Assembly (NCBI GenBank): GCA_045540815.1
Contig: JAZQHY010000060.1
Coordinates: 1-16,510 of the forward strand
Direction of reading: 5' to 3'
From: JAZQHR01 sp045540815
GTDB lineage: Bacteria; Bacillota; Clostridia; UMGS1810
Length of the DNA stretch: 16,510 nt
Shown piece after piece: positions 8,356 to 16,161 of the stretch (position 1 is the stretch's first letter; each line of letters starts with the position of its first letter). Under the pieces are notes generated by a model, which was not told where the DNA came from, searched no databases, and saw only the letters and a program-made list of their open reading frames with translations. Position numbers and translations under genes: made by a program.

Positions 8356-9285
8356 TTACATTTTAATATATCCATCAAAATACATCTCCGTTTTATTTTC
8401 GCTTTTATTCGACCATACTTTAGGCGCAACCACTAGCTTATTACTATTTTTGCTCATATACGCTGCCCACCAGCTAAACGTACTGTTGGAAATAATAAAA
8501 TGCTTACACGCACTCATTAGTCTTATCTCTTCATAATCCGGATTTGACAAGTCAACATAAATAGGATTAATTCCAAAATCATAATTATTTTTTATCCACT
8601 CTATATCATCGTGTGTATTTGAAAAAACAAAAAATTCAGGATTTTTTATGTTCTGTTTCGCATAATCAATGGACTTCTTATAATAATCATAATCGCACAC
8701 CTGTAAATGTTCGTTGCCGCTATGAAGATAATCTCCCCTTCTGATATGCAAGCATACTGCTTCGCAAGACTTTATTTTGTCAAGCATAGCCTTATTTTCT
8801 TGATTTGCTTCTGTTTTAACATTAAGCATAGCCTTACTTTTATCGTTTGGAAGAGCTTTTATACCTTCGTAATTACCGAAGATATATTTATTTTTTCGTT
8901 TACATTCAACAAACTCAGGAACCTCAAACGAATTTTCCGATACATATAGTCCTTTTCGGCAATCATCAACATAATGATTTTTTCTTGAAACTCTGTTTCC
9001 CTTTACAAACCAACTAATAAAATCTTCTTTATATACAACAAACATTCGAAGCATAAATTTTACAAAATAATAAAAATTTTTGGCTCCGGATAAAATCTCA
9101 ACATCATCAGGCAAATCAAAATGCTGAAGAGAGCACTGTCTTGTGCCGCCAAGCGAAAAATTTTTCAAATTATACATCCATGTACAAAAAACAATTTTTT
9201 CGCCAGTATACTCCTGAATTTTCTTAGCATAAGAATATTCAAATAATTGATTTCCAAGTCCATCCTTCAAAATATATACTATCAT
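8356..9285 (-). CDS. Alpha-1,2-fucosyltransferase, GT11 family
   Basis: GT11 enzymes transfer L-fucose from GDP-fucose, normally in an alpha-1,2 linkage to galactose or a similar sugar. The 309-residue product has the family start GLGNQLFEYSYAKKI (residues 9-23) and the nucleotide-binding motif HIRRGDY (180-186). It also has FVFSNTHDDIEW (219-230) and SNSTFSWWAAYM (266-277). The length matches bacterial FutC/WbsJ-like members. The start overlaps the polymerase stop (ATGA) and has GGAGG 6 nt upstream. Fkp at 182-3073 in the same operon makes the GDP-fucose donor, which strongly supports fucose as the transferred sugar. The acceptor is not visible from sequence; an alpha-1,2 linkage is the family norm and is inferred here. 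Confidence 0.9.
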   Translation of the reverse strand: MIVYILKDGLGNQLFEYSYAKKIQEYTGEKIVFCTWMYNLKNFSLGGTRQCSLQHFDLPDDVEILSGAKNFYYFVKFMLRMFVVYKEDFISWFVKGNRVSRKNHYVDDCRKGLYVSENSFEVPEFVECKRKNKYIFGNYEGIKALPNDKSKAMLNVKTEANQENKAMLDKIKSCEAVCLHIRRGDYLHSGNEHLQVCDYDYYKKSIDYAKQNIKNPEFFVFSNTHDDIEWIKNNYDFGINPIYVDLSNPDYEEIRLMSACKHFIISNSTFSWWAAYMSKNSNKLVVAPKVWSNKSENKTEMYFDGYIKM

Positions 9286-10694
9286 TGTGTTCCTCCAAAA
9301 AACATTTTATCAACTTTAGTTACAAGCCACAATAGCACAAAGTACATTGTTGTACGCTGAATAATAAACACATTTACAGCCATAAATAGCGCGCACCACA
9401 CACCTATCTGAGTAAGTGCTACAATTGATACTATACTGTTGGATTTTTTAATAGACTCATCACATCGAAGCGCTATATATGTAAAAAATCCGGAAAATAT
9501 TGGTGCTCCAAGATACCCAAAATGTGCATATCCCTGACATATTGTTGGCAATATCTTATCGTTCGTACCAAGATAGTTTAAATACATAGTCTCTGTAATA
9601 TTTCCCGCTTCATAAAACAATCTATTTAACCACGGATAAGCTGAAATAGTATCATCAAGAAAAGTAATTATATTAATATCTTCGGCCCTTGCCTGCATTA
9701 CTTTAAGACCATTTGCTACAGGATTAATCCCCTGAAAGTATTCATTGAAATAACCTATATTAAATATATCATTAACAGCTTCATCTGTACTTTCTGCATG
9801 GTGAATCATAACCTTTGTTATAGACGAAATCAATATTATATATAAAAATATAAATCCGCCAACTTTAGTAAGAACACTCTTTTTTTCTGGAAAAACTTTC
9901 GACAGCACAATATAACATACAAACATACTGGTAACAAGTCCCCAACGTGATACGTTATTACCGCTTGTCCAGTTACACGATATAAATATTACCGAAAATA
10001 TAATTGCTATTATAAAAGATAAATTGCCTCGCGATTTATCAAATTTACTAATTGCAATCATTCCCAAGGCATATATAACGTTTATACCTATCTTAAAAAA
10101 AACGAAAGCAGGTCCTATAAAAGATTCTGTTGCATCTACTCGCTTATCTTCTGCTGCAGTAAATGAAAAGTTAAAAAGCATATTTCTTGCTGAAGCATAC
10201 ATCATTACTACAACAAGTGTTACACCCACAACAAATATACAAAAGAGGTTAAGTAATGCTCCGTATGTATTTTGATCATCAATAGCAACGCCAATATTAA
10301 CATTACTATGTTTATTTGCTCTATAGGCTATAACACAAAAAACAACAAACATTTCGTAAAGCATTAAATACAATGTTGTGGAATAGCTTTCAATAGATAA
10401 CGTTAAACCATCATAGTATTGAGTTGTAACTGTCGCGGCTGTCATAAGTACATATCTTAAAAACATCAGCACTTTAATTATGTTATATGATAGTCCATTT
10501 AGCCTTTCGTCAGTGTAACTGGTAATCATACTTAAAATACAAAATGCAAAAGGCAAAATCCAAAACGCAGAAAGCGCTTCATTTCTGCAGCCTGTAAAAC
10601 ATATCAGAGCTGCTACGAAAGCAACCGGTGTATACAAATACAGCGAACTATTGAAATGTTTTTTTTCAACTGTCAAACTGCTTTGCTTCACCAT
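9282..10694 (-). CDS. Wzy-like repeat-unit polymerase (polytopic membrane protein)
   Basis: Candidate polysaccharide polymerase that joins undecaprenyl-linked repeat units on the outer face of the membrane. The 470-residue product has many hydrophobic helices (for example about residues 20-35, 43-58, 72-90, 107-124, 148-166, 192-215, 226-240, 252-266, 278-294, 392-410, 419-441 and 445-460). A larger, mostly polar extracytoplasmic segment lies at about 296-390, as in Wzy proteins. GYAHFGYLGAPIFSGFF (388-404) near the end resembles the conserved late-loop region of O-antigen polymerases. Wzy proteins share little sequence, so the call rests on topology, length and the flippase, glycosyltransferases and initiating transferase in the same operon. 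AGGAGG lies 8 nt before the ATG, inside the preceding gene. A ligase-like O-antigen protein is the main alternative. Confidence 0.78.
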   Translation of the reverse strand: MVKQSSLTVEKKHFNSSLYLYTPVAFVAALICFTGCRNEALSAFWILPFAFCILSMITSYTDERLNGLSYNIIKVLMFLRYVLMTAATVTTQYYDGLTLSIESYSTTLYLMLYEMFVVFCVIAYRANKHSNVNIGVAIDDQNTYGALLNLFCIFVVGVTLVVVMMYASARNMLFNFSFTAAEDKRVDATESFIGPAFVFFKIGINVIYALGMIAISKFDKSRGNLSFIIAIIFSVIFISCNWTSGNNVSRWGLVTSMFVCYIVLSKVFPEKKSVLTKVGGFIFLYIILISSITKVMIHHAESTDEAVNDIFNIGYFNEYFQGINPVANGLKVMQARAEDINIITFLDDTISAYPWLNRLFYEAGNITETMYLNYLGTNDKILPTICQGYAHFGYLGAPIFSGFFTYIALRCDESIKKSNSIVSIVALTQIGVWCALFMAVNVFIIQRTTMYFVLLWLVTKVDKMFFGGTQ

Positions 10695-12021
10695 TTGGGT
10701 TACCTCCTTGTAAATATTTGTATAATGTTTCCTTGGTATCTTCTATTCTGTTGTTTTTATTACCGCATTTCCATGCTTTTTTAGCATAATCATCTATGAT
10801 ACCGCTAGTATTTAAAATATATTCCAATTTTGACTTTAATTCACTACAGCTATTTACACAAAAAGCCGCGTCATTTCTTTTTAAGAAATCCATAGACGAT
10901 AAATTTTCCGGTCCTATCGCCAATATAGCTCTTGAAGAAGAAAGATAGTCTACTATCTTTGTAGAAAATGATAATCTCCATTTCAGCCTTTCCTTAAGTT
11001 CAAATGGTTCTACAAATACAAGTATATCAGCATCTTCCAACGCTTGTTTTATTTCTAAATCAGTAGCTGGAGGCATAAGCTTTGAACATCCGTCGACATT
11101 CAAAGCCTGAATCATTTTATTGCTTTTACTTGACAGTGAATAAATATCAATTTCTAACTTTTTCCCATCACTATTTATTTCTTTAATCGCATCAACCAAT
11201 TTAGCGAGGGTTTTCCATCTGCCAAGATGTATATTACCTGTATATACAAGCTTTATAGGGAGCTTGTAATCATCTTTTGGGGAAAAATCCAAGTTGAAAT
11301 TTCCGCCCTTTCTGAGTATAACACAATCTCTTTTAAAAATTTTATCATATTCTGTTTTTTGAAGTTCTGATATAACAAATAAAGTTTCGGTTATCTTAAG
11401 AGATTTGCGCATTGTATATCTGTTTATAAAGCGATTCATCCAGAAAAGTGGGGATAGACTAAACTGTTTAAGTGTATATGTATCATCTCCGGTAAACATT
11501 ACCACTCTCGCGCCGGTCTTTTTAGCAGTATATCTCAAAATTCTATGCATATAAACCGAATCATAGCATGGCATATATATTACATCAGGAGAAAAATCTT
11601 CCAAAAAATCATCATACTTTTTGTTTTTCCATCCGTTAAATCCCCATAAAATATCTCTCAACCAAATAACAGCATTCCATCTGTGTTTTGAAAAAAACGA
11701 ATAGTATGATTTTGTAATATTTGTATCATCGATTTCCGATGCAGATACTACATTTTCTTCAACCTTATAGTCTTTAATATGTTTTCCTATATTTTTTTTG
11801 CAAAAAAACTTCTTTACTAATTCATATTCTGTTACTTTGTAGTATTCTGTACATACGTTGTTATCAATATTCTCCGCCCTAAAAAATGCATTTGCAATTT
11901 TTTCCTTAGGCCATCCTTCAAAAAAATTAGAAAGAGTATTTCCTGTACAATTACTATTCCAACCATTTCTGGTAATTATAAGAACTTTTGGATATGATAG
12001 CTGTAAATCTTTTGCAGACAT
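10666..12021 (-). CDS. Glycosyltransferase, GT-B/GT4-like
   Basis: Probable cytoplasmic glycosyltransferase for the repeat unit. The 451-residue product has a Rossmann-like start (YPKVLIITRNGWNSN, residues 10-24), SPDVIYMPCYDS (144-155), and a donor-domain start KLVYTGNIHLGRWKTL (257-272). DADILVFVEP (330-339) and STKIVDYLSSSRAILAIGP (353-371) are the usual C-terminal GT-B pattern. A clean E-x7-E motif is not evident, so it is more divergent than the two other GT4 genes. AAGGGG overlaps the previous stop codon 8 nt before the ATG. Its last 29 nt overlap the start of the polymerase gene, which suggests coupled translation. A role in adding a sugar is likely; linkage and donor are unknown. Confidence 0.8.
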   Translation of the reverse strand: MSAKDLQLSYPKVLIITRNGWNSNCTGNTLSNFFEGWPKEKIANAFFRAENIDNNVCTEYYKVTEYELVKKFFCKKNIGKHIKDYKVEENVVSASEIDDTNITKSYYSFFSKHRWNAVIWLRDILWGFNGWKNKKYDDFLEDFSPDVIYMPCYDSVYMHRILRYTAKKTGARVVMFTGDDTYTLKQFSLSPLFWMNRFINRYTMRKSLKITETLFVISELQKTEYDKIFKRDCVILRKGGNFNLDFSPKDDYKLPIKLVYTGNIHLGRWKTLAKLVDAIKEINSDGKKLEIDIYSLSSKSNKMIQALNVDGCSKLMPPATDLEIKQALEDADILVFVEPFELKERLKWRLSFSTKIVDYLSSSRAILAIGPENLSSMDFLKRNDAAFCVNSCSELKSKLEYILNTSGIIDDYAKKAWKCGNKNNRIEDTKETLYKYLQGGNPNGEAKQFDS

Positions 12022-12027
12022 ACCCTC

Positions 12028-13323
12028 TTACCCCTTTCGAATTATATTATTTTCTAGTTCTGTTAGTTTGTCTTTAAATTCAATCATCTTAACATCTATC
12101 TTCTCTTGATATGATGAGTAATTATCCAACAAAAACTCTATTTTATATATTAATTGCTCATAGCTGACTTCTTCGATTGGTACCGCATATTCACTCAATC
12201 CAAGGTCACGCATTATACCCTGTCCTTTATTGCCACCGTATGTGATTGCAATGCAAGGTACACGTTCAGCTAAAGAAAAAATAACTGAATGGAAACGTGT
12301 TCCTATTGTGAAATACATTTGACTGTAAAACTTCTTCAAATCCGCACAACTATATTTGTGATTTGAAAAAACATAATGTTTTTGTTTATCTAGATGTTTA
12401 GATATGTCCTTTATTCCGCTTATATCACTTTCATTTTTCATATGCGATATTACCTGTTCTGTCAAAACAGGGAAAAACCCGTTTTCATACAACCAATCAC
12501 ACGTTTTTTTCAAAGTTTTTATGTAATTTTCATATCTTTCGTCGGAATTTTCACTACCGTTAAATCTATATGGTCTGGCAGTTAAAGCGATTAGCTTTCT
12601 TTCACCGGCCATTTTAGATATTTCCGCTAGTTCATCAATAACTACCTCATTTTTATTTAGAGCAAACGCTAAATCCGGATACAAAACATTATCTACACCT
12701 ATATCAAGTAATGCCTTTTGCGATATGCTTTCTCTGGAACATACCAACTGGCATTTCGAAAGAACTTTTCTCACCTGTCTTTTAACTGTAGGCGCATTAA
12801 AAGGTCCAAAAGAATTTGGCATTATGTATACAGGTTTTTTCATTGATAATGCTAATCTGATATGGTACATAAAAAAGTATATTTGATATATATCAGTAAT
12901 ACCGCCGTATGAATGTATAAATCCACCACCCTTTACAAAAAAAGCTTCGCTTTCTTCGAAAATATCATACGATTTTTTAATATCCTTCGGTAAAAATCTT
13001 TTTACTATTGGTCTTGTAACACGATTTAGAAGCAGCTTACTATACAAATAATCTCCCATTGCTACAAGCCCCCACCTAACAAGAAGCTTTATATCATATT
13101 TAGAATTATCTTTACTTTTTGATTTTCTTCCGGGATGCCTTAAAACAGGACAGATAGCCTTAATATTCATATCTTTCGAATGCATAACTGAATTAGCTTC
13201 ACACAGCATATAATATTGTCCAATATACCCGGCATTTTCAGCAATTTGTTTTGTTTGCCATACCAAAGCCTGATCACCGCGATTGCCATCATCACATTCG
13301 GGCAAAATCACATATTTTTTCAC
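12028..13323 (-). CDS. Polysaccharide pyruvyl transferase family protein (CsaB/WcaK-like)
   Basis: Family PF04230 enzymes transfer pyruvate from phosphoenolpyruvate to sugars as a ketal, adding negative charge to surface glycans. With the GTG start (VKKYVILPEC) the product has 431 residues. It shows GNRGDQAL (13-20), the GGGF segment followed by HSYGG (132-141), YIMPNSFGPF (166-175) and the C-terminal GTRFHSVIFSL (341-351), a hallmark of the family, followed by ITYGGNKG. The GT-B-like fold is expected to act in the cytoplasm on the lipid-linked intermediate or a precursor. A 24-nt gap separates it from the upstream glycosyltransferase. Many family members are untested and some may not use pyruvate, so the exact acceptor and even the donor are inference. 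An FrhB-like gene, a frequent companion of this family, lies downstream at 4639-5796. Confidence 0.9.
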   Translation of the reverse strand: MKKYVILPECDDGNRGDQALVWQTKQIAENAGYIGQYYMLCEANSVMHSKDMNIKAICPVLRHPGRKSKSKDNSKYDIKLLVRWGLVAMGDYLYSKLLLNRVTRPIVKRFLPKDIKKSYDIFEESEAFFVKGGGFIHSYGGITDIYQIYFFMYHIRLALSMKKPVYIMPNSFGPFNAPTVKRQVRKVLSKCQLVCSRESISQKALLDIGVDNVLYPDLAFALNKNEVVIDELAEISKMAGERKLIALTARPYRFNGSENSDERYENYIKTLKKTCDWLYENGFFPVLTEQVISHMKNESDISGIKDISKHLDKQKHYVFSNHKYSCADLKKFYSQMYFTIGTRFHSVIFSLAERVPCIAITYGGNKGQGIMRDLGLSEYAVPIEEVSYEQLIYKIEFLLDNYSSYQEKIDVKMIEFKDKLTELENNIIRKG

Positions 13324-13328
13324 AGTTA

Positions 13329-13333
13329 CCTCC
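13329..13333 (-). promoter_or_regulatory. Ribosome site that fixes the pyruvyltransferase start
   Basis: GGAGG on the minus strand lies 5 nt upstream of GTG 13321-13323. The frame stays open to a TTG at 13333-13335 that overlaps this site and has no ribosome site of its own. GTG is therefore the better start. Confidence 0.75.
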
Positions 13334-13347
13334 AATTTCCGTAACGT

Positions 13348-14466
13348 CTAAACTTCATATATTACTTTCATTTTATTCATTACATTATCTTTAGAAAAAT
13401 CGAAAATTTTATTAACGTTTTCATTTCCCATCGAGATTCTTAATTTGTCATCCAATATTAGTCTTTCAATTTTATCAGAAAAATCTTCAACATCTAACGA
13501 ATCACACAAATATCCACCGCGTGAGTTTTCAACCAAGTCTACATTTCCGCGAATATTCGAACATACTATCGGTAACCCGGAAGCCATTGCTTCCATTAAA
13601 GCAACCGATAATCCCTCACGTTTTGAAGGAAAGGCATATATATCACAACATTTATATATTTCTATGATGTCATCTCTGTATCCAAGAAGTTTTAGATTAA
13701 CTCCCAGTTCAGATGCAAGTGATTTTAGATAATCTGCCTTATAGCCTATGCCACATATAACGTATGTAACATTACAATCTTTTTTGAGCTTTGATATTGC
13801 CTTTATAATAGTTTCGTGATTTTTATTATCATTAACTTCACCAACAGACAAAATGACTATATCATCAGAATTGATTTCTAAAGACTTTCTTTTTTCACCC
13901 ACATCACATTTAACATTTTTATATTTTTCAACATCTATTCCTACACCCGGAACATATTCAATTTTTTTCGCATGCATATGATTTTTGGCAAAACAATAGT
14001 CCTCTTTATTAATCGTAATAAGCACATCGGTAAAGAATGAACAAAACCACTCAAAAGGAAAATATAAAAGCCAGTTTATAAGCGGTGCACCTTTAAAAAA
14101 ATGAAATCCATGTGCAGTATATATTACCTTTGTACCGTGGTTTTTTCTTGCTTTTGCTGATGCAAGTCTTGCAAGCACTCCGCCAACCGGAGTATGACAA
14201 TGAACTATATTATATTTTTCTGCATCCACGAGTTTCTTTAGTTTTCTATATACATTAATATTATTTTTTTTAATAGGAGAACGCTCAAATTTCATATCAT
14301 AATAATTGTCACAATATGGTATAACGCAATCTTCACCATCATCAAAATCATTTCTTGCACAAATAGATGTTTCCCACCCTTTCTCTTTAAACAATTTCAA
14401 AAAAGGGATATGAAAGACTTTTATATGCGATTTAACTACTGTCGCTACAAACAGTACTTTTTTCAT
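13348..14466 (-). CDS. Glycosyltransferase family 4 (EpsD/CapM-like)
   Basis: Cytoplasmic GT-B glycosyltransferase that probably adds a sugar from a nucleotide donor to the undecaprenyl-linked repeat unit, with retention of configuration as usual for GT4. The N-terminal acceptor domain contains HIPFLKLFKEKGWE (residues 19-32), IVHCHTPVGG (87-96) and TAHGFHFFKG (117-126), all typical of EpsD-like enzymes. The C-terminal donor domain has LSVGEVNDNKNH (206-217) and the E-x7-E motif in EGLSVALME (Glu284 and Glu292). The length of 372 residues is normal. The start overlaps the previous stop as ATGA, with AGGAG 9 nt upstream. It follows the initiating enzymes directly, so it is a candidate for adding the second sugar. 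Donor and acceptor cannot be determined from sequence. Confidence 0.92.
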   Translation of the reverse strand: MKKVLFVATVVKSHIKVFHIPFLKLFKEKGWETSICARNDFDDGEDCVIPYCDNYYDMKFERSPIKKNNINVYRKLKKLVDAEKYNIVHCHTPVGGVLARLASAKARKNHGTKVIYTAHGFHFFKGAPLINWLLYFPFEWFCSFFTDVLITINKEDYCFAKNHMHAKKIEYVPGVGIDVEKYKNVKCDVGEKRKSLEINSDDIVILSVGEVNDNKNHETIIKAISKLKKDCNVTYVICGIGYKADYLKSLASELGVNLKLLGYRDDIIEIYKCCDIYAFPSKREGLSVALMEAMASGLPIVCSNIRGNVDLVENSRGGYLCDSLDVEDFSDKIERLILDDKLRISMGNENVNKIFDFSKDNVMNKMKVIYEV

Positions 14467-15299
14467 CCAAGTTCACTCCTGTTCAAGCTTTCATCAAAGT
14501 TAAATATGTTGTACTCAAATCCATAATCGTACTTTTCATATGTCAAATCTCCAAAAACTTTTTTAAACAGACCAATTGAAATTTTTTTCAAAATATTTTC
14601 AAATCCGCCAACAAAAAATATCTTATTATTATTTATTTTAGATATTTTTCTTATCATATCTTCGGTAGACACGTACTCCTTGTTTTGCGGAAGATATATT
14701 CCGGAGAGTTTATTTTCAATGGACATTTTGACAAATTCGCACAAATTATATATGTATATCATACTTCTTTCATTTTTCACTTTTGGAAACAACTTCATTT
14801 TTGTAGCAAAACGTGAAAGTGTAACATAGTTTCCCTTACATCCATATCCATAAACCATAGGCGGCCTTACCACCGTAACCGTAAAGTTATCACTCTCAAG
14901 TTGCTGTATCTCCAAATCCGCCTCCAGCTTGGACTTTCCGTAATTTGTGTTCGGCATTGGAACAGTTTCATTGTCAATTTTCCCCGTCAACACTCCATAA
15001 ACGCTCATAGAACTTAACAAAATAAATTGTCCTACACCACTACTTTTTGCTTTTTTTGCGGTTTCTATCGCCAAATCTCTATTTACGTCATAATACAAAT
15101 GTGCATTTTCCTTTGTTTCTTTTATATGTGCTATTCCTGCAACGTGAAAGACTACATCATATTCTGAAAAATTCTTATCACGCCACGTACCATCTATCAT
15201 ATCAACAGTATCAATTTGATATTCTTCATAATTAGTCATATGTTTTTCGAAAGAGGTACCTATGTAGCTATTTGCACCTGTAATAAGTATTTTTTTCAC
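14463..15299 (-). CDS. NAD(P)-dependent sugar epimerase/dehydratase (extended SDR)
   Basis: Extended short-chain dehydrogenase/reductase acting on a nucleotide sugar or lipid-linked sugar. The 278-residue product starts with the Rossmann nucleotide motif GANSYIG (residues 8-14). It has SSMSVYG (96-102), which supplies the catalytic Ser, and YGKSK (120-124), the Tyr-x3-Lys pair. RPPMVYG (145-151) fits the family's substrate region. The GTG start overlaps the transferase stop by 4 nt (GTGA), so translation should be coupled. Its place next to the initiating transferase resembles clusters where a 4-epimerase makes the first sugar (UDP-GlcNAc/GalNAc or the polyprenyl-linked form), but that specificity is inference; reductase or dehydratase activity is possible. 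At 278 residues it is on the short side for the family, with a divergent C-terminus. Confidence 0.88.
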   Translation of the reverse strand: MKKILITGANSYIGTSFEKHMTNYEEYQIDTVDMIDGTWRDKNFSEYDVVFHVAGIAHIKETKENAHLYYDVNRDLAIETAKKAKSSGVGQFILLSSMSVYGVLTGKIDNETVPMPNTNYGKSKLEADLEIQQLESDNFTVTVVRPPMVYGYGCKGNYVTLSRFATKMKLFPKVKNERSMIYIYNLCEFVKMSIENKLSGIYLPQNKEYVSTEDMIRKISKINNNKIFFVGGFENILKKISIGLFKKVFGDLTYEKYDYGFEYNIFNFDESLNRSELG

Positions 15300-15918
15300 T
15301 TAACAGACACCTTCTCTTTCTTTTCGGTATTTCCTGTTCCACCTTCAACAACGCCATCGTGCTTAAGGACACTCAAAATTGTTCCAAAAAACAACTTTAC
15401 ATCAGTTGTAAATGACATTTTTTCTACATACTCACCGTCAAGCTTTGCCTTTACATCAATTGGTAATTCATCACGTCCATTAATCTGTGCATAGCCAGTA
15501 AGTCCTGGTTTAACGTCATTTGCACCGTATTTATCACGCTCTTCAATAAGGTCATACTGATTCCAAAGCGCTGGTCTTGGACCTATAATAGTCATATTTC
15601 CAATAAAGATATTAGCTATCTGCGGAAGCTCATCGAGGCTGTATTTTCTAAGAATTTTACCAACTCGTGTTATATGCGACTGTGCTCCTTGAAGCATGTG
15701 AGTAGGCATATTTTTAGGAGTATCTATGTACATAGTTCTGAATTTATAAATATTAAAATGTTTTTTATGTATTCCAACTCTTTTTTGAACAAAAAAGCCG
15801 GTCCCTTACTGTCTATTTTTACCGCTACATATATAACCAAAAAAACCGGTGAAAGTATAATTAATCCACATAAAGATAATACGAAATCAATCATTCGTTT
15901 GAAAAACTTACTGTACAT
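15296..15918 (-). pseudogene. Initiating sugar-phosphate transferase (PglC/WbaP-type), frameshifted
   Basis: Bacterial sugar transferase family (Bac_transf, PF02397): membrane enzyme that transfers a sugar phosphate from a UDP-sugar to undecaprenyl phosphate, the first step of repeat-unit assembly. The start at 15918 has an AAAGGGG site 8 nt upstream. The first frame gives a hydrophobic re-entrant helix (IDFVLSLCGLIILSPVFLVI) and KIDSKGPAF, then loses the family pattern and stops at 15724. One frame over, the family sequence resumes as QKRVGIHKKHFNIYKFRTM and continues through the catalytic Asp-Glu pair in SLDELPQ, the GPRP motif and GLTGYAQINGRDELP to the stop at 15296. Restoring one base gives 207 residues, normal for PglC-like enzymes. 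The break lies in homopolymers at 15781-15796. Without it this would be an ordinary complete gene. It may be a true mutation, a phase-variable tract, programmed frameshifting or a sequencing error. The ATG at 15733 is the Met of the conserved KFRTM, not a natural start. The substrate sugar cannot be read. Confidence 0.88.
15781..15796 (-). other. Frameshift site: slippery T TTT TTG followed by A6
   Basis: Read on the minus strand in the starting frame the codons are GCT TTT TTG TTC AAA AAA GAG. T TTT TTG (15790-15796) fits the X XXY YYZ pattern for -1 ribosomal slippage, and a -1 shift there yields A-F-F-V-Q-K-R-V-G, the expected family sequence. The adjacent A6 tract (15781-15786) could also slip. 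An AAGGGA lies 5 nt upstream of the heptamer, but it encodes conserved Lys-Gly, so it need not be a stimulator. I see no obvious stable downstream structure. Confidence 0.6.
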
Positions 15919-15959
15919 TTAAAAAACCCCTTTATATTTAGCCCAAAATTATAAGTCTT

Positions 15960-15996
15960 GCACATTATACGTTTCGTAAATCACGAATTTTTGTGC
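15960..15996 (-). promoter_or_regulatory. Leader hairpin / dyad in the operon 5' UTR
   Basis: In the leader, GCACA (15992-15996) can pair with TGTGC (15960-15964). Nested inside is the dyad TTCGTGATTTACGAA (15973-15987; 5-bp arms, 5-nt loop). It lies roughly 20-45 nt after the predicted transcription start. It could be an RNA hairpin read by an elongation factor or a DNA operator just downstream of the start site. No T-run follows, so it is not a terminator. The outer stem is short and the internal loops are large, so support is modest. Confidence 0.35.
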
Positions 15997-16012
15997 ATAA
16001 TATATCAGTTTT

Positions 16013-16041
16013 ACTATACACCTTTTTTGCCAAATAGTCAA
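16013..16041 (-). promoter_or_regulatory. Sigma-A-type promoter of the polysaccharide operon
   Basis: Minus strand: -35 box TTGACT (16036-16041), 17-bp spacer, -10 box TATAGT (16013-16018). Each box differs from consensus at one base and the spacing is optimal. The expected start of transcription is near 16006, giving a leader of about 88 nt before the ATG at 15918. It is the only convincing promoter I see for the operon. Confidence 0.85.
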
Positions 16042-16043
16042 CC

Positions 16044-16094
16044 TTTTACAAAGAAAATACAGAATTTTACAGGACGACACCTTAAAATTTTACA
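16044..16094 (-). promoter_or_regulatory. Phased TGTAAAA-like repeats upstream of the operon promoter
   Basis: On the minus strand TGTAAAA occurs at 16044-16050, 16065-16071 and 16088-16094, with a related TGTATTT at 16055-16061. The starts are 11, 10 and 23 bp apart, about one or two helical turns, and the nearest copy ends 2 bp upstream of the -35 box. This looks like an UP-element-type or activator-bound array. In so A+T-rich a region chance is a real alternative, and the outermost copy lies next to the T-run of the pyrI terminator. No regulator gene is in the window. Confidence 0.35.
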
Positions 16095-16104
16095 AAATAA
16101 GAGA

Positions 16105-16152
16105 AATAAAATAAAAAATCGGCAACTATCCACTACAATAATTACCGATTTT
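16105..16152 (-). terminator. Rho-independent terminator after pyrI
   Basis: On the minus strand an 11-bp stem (AAAATCGGTAA with TTGCCGATTTT, one G-T wobble; arms 16142-16152 and 16115-16125, 16-nt loop) is followed by a T-rich run. It lies 9 bp past the pyrI stop codon. It should separate pyrI transcription from the polysaccharide operon that starts about 100 bp further on. Confidence 0.85.
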
Positions 16153-16161
16153 ATATTATTT

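Noticed and set aside
15296..15733. Reading the ATG at 15731-15733 as the start of a separate 145-residue gene
   Set aside because: This ATG is the methionine of the conserved KFRTM motif, and the frame upstream of it encodes the expected QKRVGIHKKHFNIY. It is the C-terminal part of a frameshifted gene, not an independent one.
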